Source of the DNA: Utricularia gibba | Lineage: Eukaryota; Streptophyta; Magnoliopsida; Lamiales; Lentibulariaceae | DNA length: 64,000 nt | Assembly (NCBI GenBank): GCA_002189035.1 | Contig: CM007990.1 | Location: 2,108,001-2,172,000, forward strand | Direction: 5' to 3' | Shown: one piece after another, positions 12,031 to 25,080 of the stretch | Position numbering within the stretch: position 1 is the stretch's first letter | Layout of the letters: every line of letters starts with the position of its first letter | Translations under genes and position numbers: made by a program | The notes under the pieces: model-generated | Seen by the model: only the letters and a program-made list of their open reading frames with translations | Databases searched by the model: none | Told to the model about the DNA's origin: nothing

Positions 12031-15000
12031 AGTTTTATTAGGAGTAAACACGTGGTAGTAAGTATGAGAAATGAAGCAATAGAGGGCAACAAAACAGATA
12101 TTCTCGAACAAACATCTCATTGAGTTTCAAAAGACTGCAAACGTCTAATGATGAACCCAAAAGATTGCAAATGCAAATGCCTAATGATGAACCTTGACGT
12201 CTAGTACACATAAGTCTCTGACAGATGAAATTATTATCATAGTAGTGTCATAACATGAGCTTTCTTGTAAGTCACTCTAATCTGACAGGACTCGAGAAAT
12301 ATGAAAAACTCAAACAAAGTAGTTCAGTTATGGGAAGACATTGAATTCAAGTTTTAGTTTAAACTTTTATTTATCTCTCTAAAGAATTTTTCCTCTATCT
12401 TCTCTTTAGAACTTTGTTCTTGTTTTTCATAGTTTGTATGGTCATTCGCGGTTAGAAACTTTTGTTTCTGGGTTGGGAGACTCCTAGTTCTACGTTTCGT
12501 TAGTTAATCTCAATTTTTTCTTTGAATTTCATCGGGTTCCGTATGTTTCGTACAATTATGTTACAGTCTTTCTGTAACAACTCCATTATTCAAGATTTAT
12601 AGTTAGTTTATCACTACCTACGAGTTTTGAAGAGTAAAATGGAAAGCACCAACTCACACCTTTTTAGTTGGAGAGAGACAACATTTTGTCTTTGACCATA
12701 CTTTAAAATTAATGGACAAATAGTAACCTTGTATTTAGACTCATTGGATCGTTGGCAATACTCAAGCACATGCACGTAATTCAATCATGAGGGTATGACA
12801 ATAGTACCTCTTATCTTTGTGTTCATCCAAGAAGGAGCAACATTGGACTATTCTCGTGTCTTCTAGCAAGAAAGTATAAGAGAGTGTAGACAATTCCTTA
12901 TTACTATAATCAAGTACTCGAGAAGATAAGAGATGAGTGGAGACGTGACCAACGTAGTTGGACAGAATTCCAATCCCAGAAACATTCACTTTATTTAAGA
13001 TTCATCGTTTAACTTTAGTTTCGTTGTTTGTTTACAATCCCCTTACTTAACCTTCATCACTTACGTTTCTTGCACCTTTTACTTTAAAAAATCGTTTAAA
13101 AATCATGATAGTTGTATTCGGTGATTTCATTTTTTATTGAAAAACAGCTCCTTATATTCGACATGTGTACTATATATATGTGTTTTATGAGTTTTAAAAA
13201 TATTTAAAATTTATTATGGAAAATACATATTAAGTAACAATAGCATTATCCATTCTAAATGACATCCCTATCCTTCATTGGTGTGATAAACTTATTAATT
13301 TGTCTAGAGAACCTTATTAGACCCCCAATTAGCTTTTTTCTACATCTAATATGAAATGAAGGCGACTCATTATCAGTGTGGAAGATTGTCAAGCAGCTCC
13401 TTGATAAGTAATTTTGTATCACTTATATTTTGTTTTTTAGGATTCACTTAAATGGGTTTTGTATTCTTTTTATCTCACTTTCCTTATGTTTTTAGAAGAA
13501 TTTTATATCTTTCATGCCACTTTGATCTTTTTGAAGGAAAAGTGTGTTTTGTGATTTTTCAAGATGAATTTGGAATAATTTGGAGGATTTTCGAGTTGAC
13601 CTTGATGGAGACAAAGATTCGGTCTATCCAAACGAAGACTCGGTCAAAGATTCTCGGATAAGATAAAATTCAGATATTTTCTTAGAAAATTTGGATCTTA
13701 TCCTAGAAGATTTGTATCAAATTTTAGAAAATTTGGATAGAGGATTTGATGTGAACCCTTTAAGAAAGCCCGACAAATCTCCATCATTATATAAAGATCC
13801 AAACGCGAAGATCAAAAGGAGGAGTCAAGGGGGACGACCAGAGAGTCAATTTAGGGTTTAGAGTTGAGTCCAGCATATCTTCCCTTTCGTTTTTCATCAA
13901 CTTTTGTTGTTTATAGTCGAGCATGCGTGTGTAAGCGCTTGTGGCTGAGGATTTGTTATGAAGCCTTGCTTGCGCAAGTCCTGCGCACGTGACTGTCTTA
14001 CTATGTTTTTCAACATTTAATTTGAGGATTGATTCTGTTTTTCGCAACGTCTTTTTTACCAACGTAATCTTTAGTACCATGTAACCCTAAGGGAGTGTGG
14101 GAGAATCAAAGGTTGGCCTCAAACACCTAAGGAGAAGGGCTCAATCGGACATTGTTGGTAAGACACATTCTGTCTAATCTGTCTGTGAGATGAGAGGTGT
14201 AGGGATTAGATTTGGGTGTGGGGAAAACATGGGTTATCACAAAAGGTGAAATGGCTCTGGTGGCGTGATTGATTCCATAATCTCACAAAACAAGGGACGG
14301 TGCTATAACGGTCACCGAGTAGCACTATTTTAGCATAAAACCCCCAAAGATTGCACAAGCAGGTCAGTCTTCAAGGTTTGCACACACGCAAGTACGAGTT
14401 TCAAGTAAGGTGAATCTTAGATCTAAAGCCACTTTTCTTATTGTTTTCAAAAACTAAATATTTCTTTTGTTTTCAATCTTTTTAAGTCCTTGTTTTGAAA
14501 AGAAAATTCCAATAACAATTCCCTATGGATACGATCTTATTTTATTACTTCGACGGTTTTTGTTCACTTGTAGAAAATCACTCCTAATCTTCATCTTTCA
14601 ATCTTATCACAACCATCCTTCCATTTTATTATAGGACCCCTACATATCTTTTGACGATCATTGTATTCTCTCAATTGAGTGCAGACAAATCCTTTTGTAA
14701 CATTTGTGTGCCTCACTATTCCCTCATAGTAGGAAGTATCATTGATTGGGTTGGTATGATGAAACGTTTCTAAGTATTTGTTCGTTTCTAAGGTTCAAAG
14801 AAATCTTATATTGACCAAATGATTGGAGAATCATTTTATGAATAATGGAAGCAATTCAATCAATAATTGGATTCATGTACTTACCATACCTTTCAATTGA
14901 ATGTCTCGATGAAGCATTTTTATAATAGGAATTAGGTGCTAGTAGAATTTTAATGAAAAAGAGACATCCATTGAAACTTTATCTTTACTTGAAAAGTTGA

Positions 15001-15085
15001 CTAAATATTTAAATTGTTAATTAACTTTTTTATCTTTTATATTTTCAGATTTTCATAAATTTTTTGAATCGTTTTACATCTATGT
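12031..15085. other. repeat-derived intergenic DNA with a possible LTR
   Basis: The segment at about 13780-14560 resembles the transcribed part of a plant LTR: a TATAAAG-like box near 13790, a leader-like GC-richer stretch, then CCCTATGGATACGATC near 14522, wording typical of plant LTR 3' ends. No second LTR, primer site or coding remnant could be paired with it. 12031-13780 shows nothing assignable. Confidence 0.35.
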
Positions 15086-15501
15086 TATTTAATTATTTCT
15101 ACGTTTTTTAATCATGGCTCCAAAATAATCCACCGAACTCAAGCTTTGGAAGAACAAGAAATCTAAAGAGATGCCCCCGGCGAATACAACAAATCCTAAC
15201 TTCGTGCGGGGTTCATGTACTCGAAACTCTCTCCATTGCAAACTCTTTCTGATCATAAAAGAACAAGTGAAGAAACAGATCTCATCCATACAAACGATGC
15301 AGGGAGACAAAACCAGGGCAACGCAGGCAGGCAGCCATTGTGGCATGATTTCCCAGGCTACTCTAACCTTTAGAAACTAAATAGGAACTCACCATGGAAA
15401 CCTGTATCATCATTTTACAATGCTGCAGCCTTGCAGGCATTAGGAGAGGGACCAAATAGTAAAGAAAAATAGCTCTTTTGTACATGACACAGCTACCGCT
15501 T
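15086..15501. other. 3' flank of the FHA-AAA ATPase gene
   Basis: Short frames on both strands without domains. Located just after the ATPase stop, this is probably its 3' untranslated region and downstream flank. Confidence 0.4.
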
Positions 15502-18500
15502 TCACATGAAGTAGCTGAGGGATTTCTTCCTGCGTGTCCCCCTTCCCCATACAGTTCATTCCACTGGAGAAGCTCGGTCATGTTTATTGACTCTGATGAT
15601 ACGCTTGCACATACCTAATAAACAGCGTAGTGGATAAGTTAAATGTTGAACACAGTAGAAGAAGCACGTGTGAACTCACCCTCTCATGAGCAAACTTGAA
15701 GTCCTCGACAGTCAATGGTCGGATATCATCACTACCACTGAGAGCAGGTGGAGGCCTGCCTTCAGCAACAGCAGCATCTCGTTCCTGTCATCCGTTCCGT
15801 ATTTAGGTATATGACTTACACATTTATACTCGTGTGGATAAGAGGTTCATGCCACTAGCTCATTTCAGACATAATACATTTGATAAGAACAAATAACTGT
15901 GAGAATGATAAGAATTGCATGCCACTAGCTCATTTCAGACATAATATATTTGATAAGAACACATATCATTCGGGTTGCTGCATTAAGAAGTTGAAATAAA
16001 AACAACAAGAGCCACTCAGTTGTAATTTCTCAAGTGTTTTCTGGGAGAAAATGGTCAACCTTCTGGTAACTATTTGAGGGAAAAAAAAAGGATGCAGAAT
16101 ACTATAATTGAAATCAAAGGGTGTATTTCCGGGTTTGATTTAGAACAAGGTTCAGACATTATTTATAAATTGATTTAAATTCAATATATAAAAAACTTTC
16201 TAGCACTTAAGTCGACTAGCGACAATGTTGTGGGCGGAAACATACCTTTTTCTCTTTTTCCAGGATCTCTCTAATAGGGCGATGTGCAGCTGCTACGCAC
16301 AAATTCTGCAGGAGCGAAGAAAAAATATTAAAAACTGTCCAAATGCTCACAAAAGACCAAATAATAATCCTTGATTACAACCTTGAGATCACTGCCAGAG
16401 TAGCCTTCAGTCATATTCGCCACTGCATCCAGATCCAAATCAGGGGAAAGATCCTCCTTTGCTAGTATCACCTTGAGGATCTTAGCTCTGTTAACAGCAT
16501 CTGGCAAATTGACCATTAATCTGCGTGAGCATGTTGAAAGAGAATGATTAGCAACAATATCATTTCTGAAAAATTGTCATTTACCTATCAGACGTGCATA
16601 ACAACAAAAAACATTGTGGAAACTTAAAAAAATCAGCCCATCATGGTTTACCTGCGAGGTAAGCGTCTAATTACTGCCTCATCAAGGTCAAAAGGTCTGT
16701 TTGTTGCAGCAAGCACCAAAATGCGTTCTGTATCCTTTGTTCGAAGACCATCCCAATTGACCATGAACTCATTTTTCATTTTACGCATAGCCTCGTGTTC
16801 CCCAGGGTTCTCCCTCCTCCCAAGCATACTATCGACCTTTATATAAAGGTAGAAAACCATAAAAAATGTAGGCTTTTGAAACAGGAACGCAAGACTGGAT
16901 AACATGCCTACCAAAAAATAAAAAGAAATGATAATCATACTTCATCAACAAATATAACGCTTGGAGCAATCTTGCTGGCTAGTGAAAAGACAGCCTTCAC
17001 GTATTTCTCTCCCTCACCAAACCACTGTACGCAAAAGTTGGACACAATGTAAGTTCAGGCATTTTGAAAACTAAATGCAATCTCGACACAGGGATCATAA
17101 CCAAGAAACCTTTGAACTTATGCTGGACATTGAAATGTTGATGAAGTTTGCACCAGCCTCAGTCGCAACAGCCTTTGCAAGCATGGTCTTTCCTGTTCCA
17201 GGGGGCCAAACAGAAGGATACCCTTGCATGGCTGTGAGAAACAAACACATCAGGTGCTTTTCATTGCAGGCAGTTTCGATGGGCTTCAGACACACAAATT
17301 TGGATCAATAACACTTTAATTGATAGAGATTATAGCAGAGGGAGAGGTACAGGTCAAAGGTGCCCTCAAAGATACTTTGATTTAAGCCACTCAGACATAT
17401 GTCTACTATGAAATATTTCCTCATTTTCCATAACAAATACAGACAATTAGGAATACATCACAATGATATGGATGACAGTCAACTGGAAATTATAGTTAGA
17501 AAAATTAAATTCTTAATCAAATTCGCTACTCAGGAATGTTTTTGGCCCATGAGATGACCTTGTTGGTTAGGAATTTCTTATAGTTGTCTATCTATCCCAG
17601 GATACGCAAGTCTTCTAAAATAAATACAGCGATCGATTGGTAAATTAACTCTTGAATTTGTATTAACTCCTGATAAAGCAGTAGAACAACGCCACTAATA
17701 AATGTGAACAACACCATGGTGGCAGGACCTGCATTGTCCTTGAGGTTTGCGGCTAATAGCCCACAGTCTCATCCAGACTTATGACATAAAACCACAAAAA
17801 AAGGATACAGCAAATTATATCACACATGCTGCTTCCCAGAAGACTTGAAACTTGGAAAAGATTGACTAGTGGGCAAACGAAAAATAAACAAGTGTAGTTT
17901 TCAAATAGATCAATGGGCATCTGGCCAGAGAAAGTTTAAAGCTAAACATCAAACACCAGGTAAGCTGAAAGACGAAAAAAAGCACAGATGTTTTCAAAAT
18001 CTATTCACATAAGAAAGCTGAAAGTGTGTACAGAATTAGCTAAATGCTTCAAATTTTTTCTACATAATTAGCATAAAATGCAGCTAACCTTAGTCAACTG
18101 CCCCTTGCAGAAAAGTTCTGGCCTCTGTAAGGGAAGCATAACCAATTCTTTCAATGTATCTTTGACAGTTTCTAGTGCTCCTATGTCATCAAATGTCACC
18201 CAATGTCATTTGGAGGAATTACATCAGCTAAAAGCCTTTTCTCGAACTCATTTTCAGTAACAACATCCTGCATAGGTTGATATATAAGCATGTAATACAT
18301 CAACTACCGAAGTACTTAATCAAACTCATTATAATCTTCAAGAAAATAAATAATACCTTCAGGGACTTCTTTAAACTTTTAGAGTCATTCTGAATGGCAT
18401 TCAATATTCCAATACCATGCTGAATGCTGATAACGGGAACATTGATCAAATTATCATATAATTATCACTACTAAGAAAAATGGATAACAATAATTACCTA

Positions 18501-21500
18501 TCAGCAGACAAAACAGGTCTTGCAGTGGCATCAGCTTCAAGGTTTTTCATTATGTGATGGCTTAGAGCCCATCCAACCACCTTCTCCGCACCTACAAAGT
18601 ATTTTTAAAATGCCACTCAAACCTTGTCACATGAAGCACAATGACTTTACAACATTCCATTGCATCAAGATGAAACAGTCCTTGAAATCAAAAGACATTC
18701 CGCACAATAGAAGAAACTAATAGAGTACTAAACTCAGTGCAGAAGGAATAGACAGTTTTCCTTTGGGAGTGAAACTTCAACAGTAATAAAAAAGAGCCTG
18801 TTGATGAGCTTACTCTCATTTGTAAGAGTTTGATCCTTCATGTTCAAGCTTTCAAGCCCATCACACTCCAACCCATTTCGATTTAGAACCTGGAGTGTAA
18901 ACATAGCACCCAAACCTTAAGGTCAAGTTGCTGGCGCAATGTTATCAAGCTTCCATGTGAGTATCAAATGCTTGGAGAGTTGGAAAAAATTTAACAAGAT
19001 CTTCCATGTAAGGGATTAACAAGAAAAGATGCCGACACTATTGGATGTTTGCAGTGTATCCTGCACTATTTTCTTGACAGCATTCACGCCATCACAGACC
19101 ATGTCCAAAAATTAGGATTAGTACCGTAGTACTGGCCAACTTTACTATATATTGCCAAGAACTATGATTGTTGATGAATGTTCTAAACAACCAACGGTGG
19201 CCAAAACAAAGGTGTACTCCACAAGCAAGAAAGAAATGAGAGATAACTTCTCACCAATCGTAAATGATTCAGGTTTGCCTTGAGTTTTAAGGTTTCAGCA
19301 TCTCGGTCCAACTGCTGCTTCCAGCTGGTCAAGAGTGCCTCGTCCTGAGGAATAAGCATGCGTTAGGAGACAATTTAATTGATCTACCGTAAAAAGGCAG
19401 GATGTTAAGAAAACCTGTGGCATGTGGATCATCACTTTATTGGGAAAAAGTTTGGACAGAAGCTTAGTTGCCTTTGTAACATCTTTAGATCTATCATGCA
19501 GCCTCCCGAAACTATCCTGAATTCATATAAACAGAATATATTTACAATTAAGAAATTGGAGACTGTATGAACTGAGGGTGCAATGCTAGATAATACCTTC
19601 TTTGTTACCCTAAATATGGCTAAATGTGACAAATTCTGGTTAGGGAGAAATGGTGATACAAAGCAGGGAACAATATAGATATGGATGGTCCTCGAAAACT
19701 TTATATTGAAAAAACCACATTACGACAACAGAACTATCCTGGGTTCCTATTGTGGCTTTGATATTAAGCTTTCATAGGGAGAATGGCTCTTGAGATATCT
19801 GTGTTGTGAAAGTTCGTGTAATCTTTCATGTTGGACAAGAGAACAAACAGAAAATTCCAAATGATTCTAAAAAGCACTACTCTACAACCATCATTATGAT
19901 ACAAGAAACTTATAACTAAAAACGTACAGGGAAAGCCAGGTCAAGCAAAGTAGTCTGATTAGTGCCAAACTTTGTGAAGAGCAAACCACCTGGATGAGAC
20001 TGCAGGAGAAGTAATTGATTACCAAAAACTACTGAACTTAGGTAAAATTCATCTGCTCAAAGCTAAAAGCTACAACAAGGTGGCTAGATGACTTTAAAGT
20101 ACGGCAAATAAAGCAAATCACCTGTAAAAAAATCAACATTGACACCAAACAGCACACATATACAAGGGTGTCATCTAGATATGCAAAGCAAGTAATGAAA
20201 TGTATACACAATTTACTCTTACTAAAACATGATGCCCAATCTCAAAACTTGAAAGCAATCAAAATCAGAGAAGTATCATTGCGCAGCCTCCAAATGCTCC
20301 AGTGTAAATGTAAATGTAATCAATATTTCTACCTTTTCCTTTCGACTGTCACTCTGAGTTTGTGAGCCAATAATCACCACATTGTTAGGAAGCTTCTCCA
20401 GCTTGGTCTTAAATATGGCATAGGTTTCAGAATTTCCAGCCATGGACTTTTCTGCATCTTTCATGAATAAAATAAATGGGGAATCTCGGCTAACATCAAA
20501 TACAACCTATTGATACAGAGAGAAACACATTAGGAACAAAATAAGGAAAGATAAGCAAGTTAAGTTCCAAAATCATGAATGATATAATAAGATTCTCACC
20601 TGAAACATGGTGTTAATCAACAACTTGTCCAGATCTTCCACACCGGATGTATCGACACGAAGCTCGGATGCTGAAACAAAGGAGAAATCATAGTAAGGCA
20701 GAAGACTAAGAAAATAGAAGACATAAAAAATAGTGAATCATGCATCACCATTGCAGAAGAACCCATAACCGTTATCACAGAGACCCCCAAAGTCAACACC
20801 ATCTTGCATTGATTTGTCAAATCTTACACCAATTTTGGATAAGGGGTTATCTTCAAAAGGCAAAAGAACCTTTCCCCGCATTCCAGGCGTTGGGCCCCTT
20901 GATACAGAAAAAATGTCAAGTAATGACCCAATTACTAAACTCATTGGAATAAGCCACACAAATGCAAATGAAAGTAATCGCAGTTAGCCTCAAAATTCAA
21001 ACTCAAAGGACTAGATGGAATTCAACTCCTCTGCTTAAAATGAAACCCAGTATCCCGAGCAGAGAATCCAGGTATCATGTATGAAGAATTTTTTTTACCA
21101 TAAGATAAACAAGTCTTATGTTTGCCAATAAACTCACTTCAATATCAATCCCTCTACTAGACATCAAAAGGCCAGAAAATATTAAAATTATGGAATGAAA
21201 CTAGAACCAGCTTTACGATTCCATAACTAATTTTAATGAAGCTCCTACAGAAAAGGCATAAGAAACTCTTGCTGAAGCAGCATCTACCACATGAAACGTA
21301 AGGCCAGCATTTAATAATGAAGTAAATATATTCACTAAACTTTGTGACATAATTGGAAAACACCAAACAACCTACGAGAGACTTCTGTTCTGAAAGTCAA
21401 ATAGGCTGACTAGGTGGATTCCAAAACGATTAACCAGCAATGAACGACATTCTCCGGTCAAAAGTTTACACACAACACAAAAAAATTTCCACTAGCTCTT

Positions 21501-24500
21501 TTTTCTTTCATATAATTATCAAATAAAAATACTTGCACAGACAACTAGATAAAGTAGGTAACATCTTGTAAAGTTTAGATTCCCAAAAAACGTTTCAATA
21601 TGCCCAAGCATAACAAGAACTGTTTATGTTAACCAAAGCGAAAAATGAAACTAGTATGCATCACCATTACCTGGAAGAACTTGCGTATAAAGCACCAGAA
21701 GTTGTTCCAACAAACTTGACTCGATCACCTGTAATTTCCATTCAAATGCATTCTGTAAAAACTAAAAACATGCCACTCTGAAGCCATCTTAGAAACCTTG
21801 TAAACAAAGAAAAATAGCTAATGATACCAGCTCTGAATGAAAGGTTTTTTGCGCCACCCACTGTGGAGGGAATGCTGTCAATTTCCAACTTCGTATGTGA
21901 CTCCATACCTAACTGAGCGCTTGAAGAGCTATGGATTTCTGCCCCACCAGATGCAAGCCCAGCATCGTTAGCAACATCTGCAGAACCACGAACCTGTTTG
22001 CTGGTCCCTGAAACTTTTTCAGAATTGCTCATCTCTTTGAGCTCAGTATCCTTGGAAGTGCTCTGCTGAACCAGAATACCCAACAAATCAAAATCCATGT
22101 CAGATTCTGATAGTCAAGCAATATTCACAAGCAGTTTACTGGAAGATTCAACTGGGATCATAAAAGGAACTTCAATCTTCTAGAATTCATACGCCAAAAG
22201 GCAATATGAGATAGCTGGGATACATATCAGTCGCTGAATCTAAGCTCATTCATTAAAACAAATTATCAAGCTGGAGTACGAGCTGAATGGAAATTTAGAG
22301 AATCAACAGTAAATTCATTACAATAGTAAGTAGTCAAAACAGCTCACTGAGACTAAACTTACTACCATAAAGGAGTGGCTGTCGAAGATGAGCAACTTGG
22401 CCTCAAAAAAGTGAGCTAGTGCTTTTGCCAGCATCTCTTGATAAATATCAGACCCTATAAGATCATAAAGACGTCCTGAGGTCTTTCAAGACAGTCAATA
22501 AACCTTGTTTAAAACACATATATACACAGAGAATGAAGTACCCGCAGGCCCAGAAAGCAGGATTCTTGGATTGAGAGTGGGAAGCTCATATGTAAATTTA
22601 ACTTGCTCCTTGTGCTTCAGTTGTATAAATGAAGCAGCAATCAGCACATTTTTTGTGCTTTCACTGCATGTTGAGTGACAAGTATTAATAAAAACATCAT
22701 GCCAAATTTATGTGTTATGGAAGCAAAATTATCTACAATAGCTAATTCTTGTCATTCTTATGTATGCTACTAAAAGGAATGAAACAACCTCAAGTAATAA
22801 GGAAAACTGTCAAATGATACTTCAAGGCCCCGCCCATCTAGTATTGCTGCATGTATTTCCTCTTTAAATGCTGACGCCTTGGTAGAAGACATCCCAGTTC
22901 CAGAGGAGGAGGCAGGTTCGTGCCAATCCCTTTCATCCTGCAAGGCAGATACCTAATCACCCACAATAAATTGTTTTCCAGTTCTAGAGATGGCTGGTAA
23001 AAGATACTTTTTCTTTACCGACAAAAAAGGTTAAAAATAAAGCAGTTTAGTATTTCATATGCAGGTGTATGGAGCGAGATCTATGTGTAAAAGACAAGTA
23101 GGAAAGTTCATGGTAATAGTAAAATGGAAGAAAAGAAGAATGTAATAAAAATATTGTAAACACGTTCATATAGGGAAGGAAAAAAAACACAACAGAAAAA
23201 GAACAACATATCAAAAGTGAGAAATCGTATGCGCATATCAAATCAAGTGTGGGAATCCATAAATTCATAACATCCATGCTTAGGAAAATTTTGTATCAAT
23301 GAAATATTCCAACAGTTAATGTGTCTTACCTCCAAAACAGCTTCTACATTTAGATCAAGATGGAGGTTCTTGCTGGAAGCCACAGCATCGGTCCCTGTTT
23401 CACTGCCTATATTCGTTGCAGATCGAACCTCCTGACCATCTAGGTCATCTTCATTTGTTTGATACTTTTTCCCACTCGCCTGTGATGCAGGCTTAAGACG
23501 AGACAAATCTGGCCGTAGGTTAGACAGAGAAGCCAGGATTGAAGCGCCAGCAACAGCTGATGCATCTCCTGTTCGTCTCTCAACTTGAACAAGTTTTCCA
23601 ATGCTAGAAGGAATATCTGGAAGACTCGGCTTTACTATACCATCATACGGCAGTTGCTGAAATATCTGTGCATAAAATCATCGACATCACATTTACCATA
23701 GGAAACACAAGAAAATAAATAAAAAAAGAGAAGTAAAGGGCGTATAACAATACATATGCATGGCTTCCGAGAAAACCGAACACCAGCTCATCTCCAGAAT
23801 TAAGATCACAAACGGTGTTTCTCTTTATTGTTTTTCCATTAACTTGCACAGATCCCTTGCTACCACGACATTCAAGCACCGCAACTGCTTTACCATCACT
23901 CTAATGTTTGCACAAGAAAATAAAAAAGTAAAAAATATACAATTAATAATACAACACAATAAGTTAGCTAAAGCTATAATAAACCCAAAATACCCCCTCT
24001 CTTGCAACTCGTTGGATCCCAAAGTAAATAATAAAATGAAGTATTAAAAGAACATACAAAATCCATCACAATGATTGTTTCAATAGTTGCAATCACACAA
24101 AAATGGAACTGGGTAAAGATCATTGTTTCAACAGTTGCAATCACACAAAATGGAACAGGGTAAAGATCACCTGTGAGAGCCTCAGGTAACACAAGAAAGC
24201 ACTAATAGTCTGATCTTTAATTGAAAGGTTAGCCTGTTTGCTAGATCCCACCGAGAAATTGGTTGCAGACACAGAAACAGTGTCATTCTGCGAGAGAAGA
24301 GTGTTTCGTACAACAGCTAAGCTTAGTCAAAGTTTAACCAATACAAACATTGAAATAAGCAAATCCGCTTGCTCAAAGATAAACATAATAAAAACCACCT
24401 GCGGTGATTCAGTCAGGAGCCTACACCAAGGGGATTTCGTCTCAAAACATTGCAGATGCTTCAATGAAGAGAATGAGCTCCTCGGCTTATCTGCAATAGC

Positions 24501-25080
24501 CGCTGCGCCCCCTGAAATTTAAGTCCCCGCCAATTTTCATTCATTCTCACGCATGCAATAAAACCTTAGAGATGGATATTCACAGATTTGCCTAATTGAA
24601 AAGGGCGCTATCAACAAAACCTTCTCCAACCAATGGGTTTGCGATAGAAATGGAAGGCGCGGTAGCAGGAGTGGCGGTCTCTGCCGCCGGTGTGGTAGAA
24701 GTATCTGGAAGATCCGGTGGGTCAGACGAACTAATTTCCTTCGTATTCTCTGAGGGGGAAGCCTCTGGAGGCTTCACACCATTACTGTTGACATTGGCGT
24801 TGGAGCTCTCGCCCTACCCAAAAGTTTAGATTTTTCTTTTGTGCGTGTTTTTACAGGGAAACAAATACAACAAAAAAGCACTCAAAATGCAAAATTTCCA
24901 ATCTGGAATCCACAAGCAAAAAATTGATCCAAAAACTAATTGCTCTCTCTCACAAGAGATTCAAGAGGAGAAGAATACCCTTTGACGCTTTGGAGAAGAA
25001 GGTTTATTGAGATTTTCGTCAGACGGGGAAGATGATCTCTTGCTGTTATTCGATCCACTTCGTCTGGTGGACACCATTTT
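15502..25080 (-). CDS. FHA- and AAA+-domain ATPase, At4g02480 type, with three frame breaks
   Basis: A large multi-exon gene for a plant ATPase with an N-terminal FHA phosphopeptide-binding domain and a C-terminal Msp1/spastin-like AAA+ module. It starts [16 protein letters not shown] at 25080. Exons follow for an acidic Ser/Pro-rich segment (24.8-24.6 kb), the FHA region (24.5-23.7 kb; [39 protein letters not shown]), a linker (23.6-22.8 kb), and a first, degenerate nucleotide fold ([10 protein letters not shown] then [19 protein letters not shown], no Walker A Lys-Thr). Next come GDRVKFVG, the KIGVRFDKS block, and at 18.2-15.5 kb the active module: [12 protein letters not shown], Walker [10 protein letters not shown], Walker [49 protein letters not shown], and the end [15 protein letters not shown] ... 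[10 protein letters not shown]. One base is missing from G/C runs near 18200, 17203 and 15540; the frame resumes after each. The 15502 end assumes the last frame is restored. Known relatives act at organelle membranes; that role is inference here. Confidence 0.85.
15848..15963. repeat. 70-bp-period direct repeat inside an ATPase intron
   Basis: The sequence beginning CATGCCACTAGCTCATTTCA occurs at 15848 and again at 15918, with about 46 bp nearly identical, including TTTGATAAGAAC. It lies in the penultimate intron region of the FHA-AAA gene. Confidence 0.85.
24074..24168. repeat. two-copy tandem repeat next to a 5' splice site
   Basis: Two adjacent copies of about 48 and 47 bp (24074-24121 and 24122-24168) differ at a few bases. 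They begin ATTGTTTCAA or ATTGTTTCAAC and end GGGTAAAGATC. On the gene's minus strand the copies start just inside the intron after the FHA exon that ends LRLSQ. Confidence 0.9.

Noticed and set aside
15089-15581. Minus-strand 85-codon frame downstream of the ATPase as a separate gene
   Set aside because: It lies in the likely 3' untranslated region and has no recognised motif.
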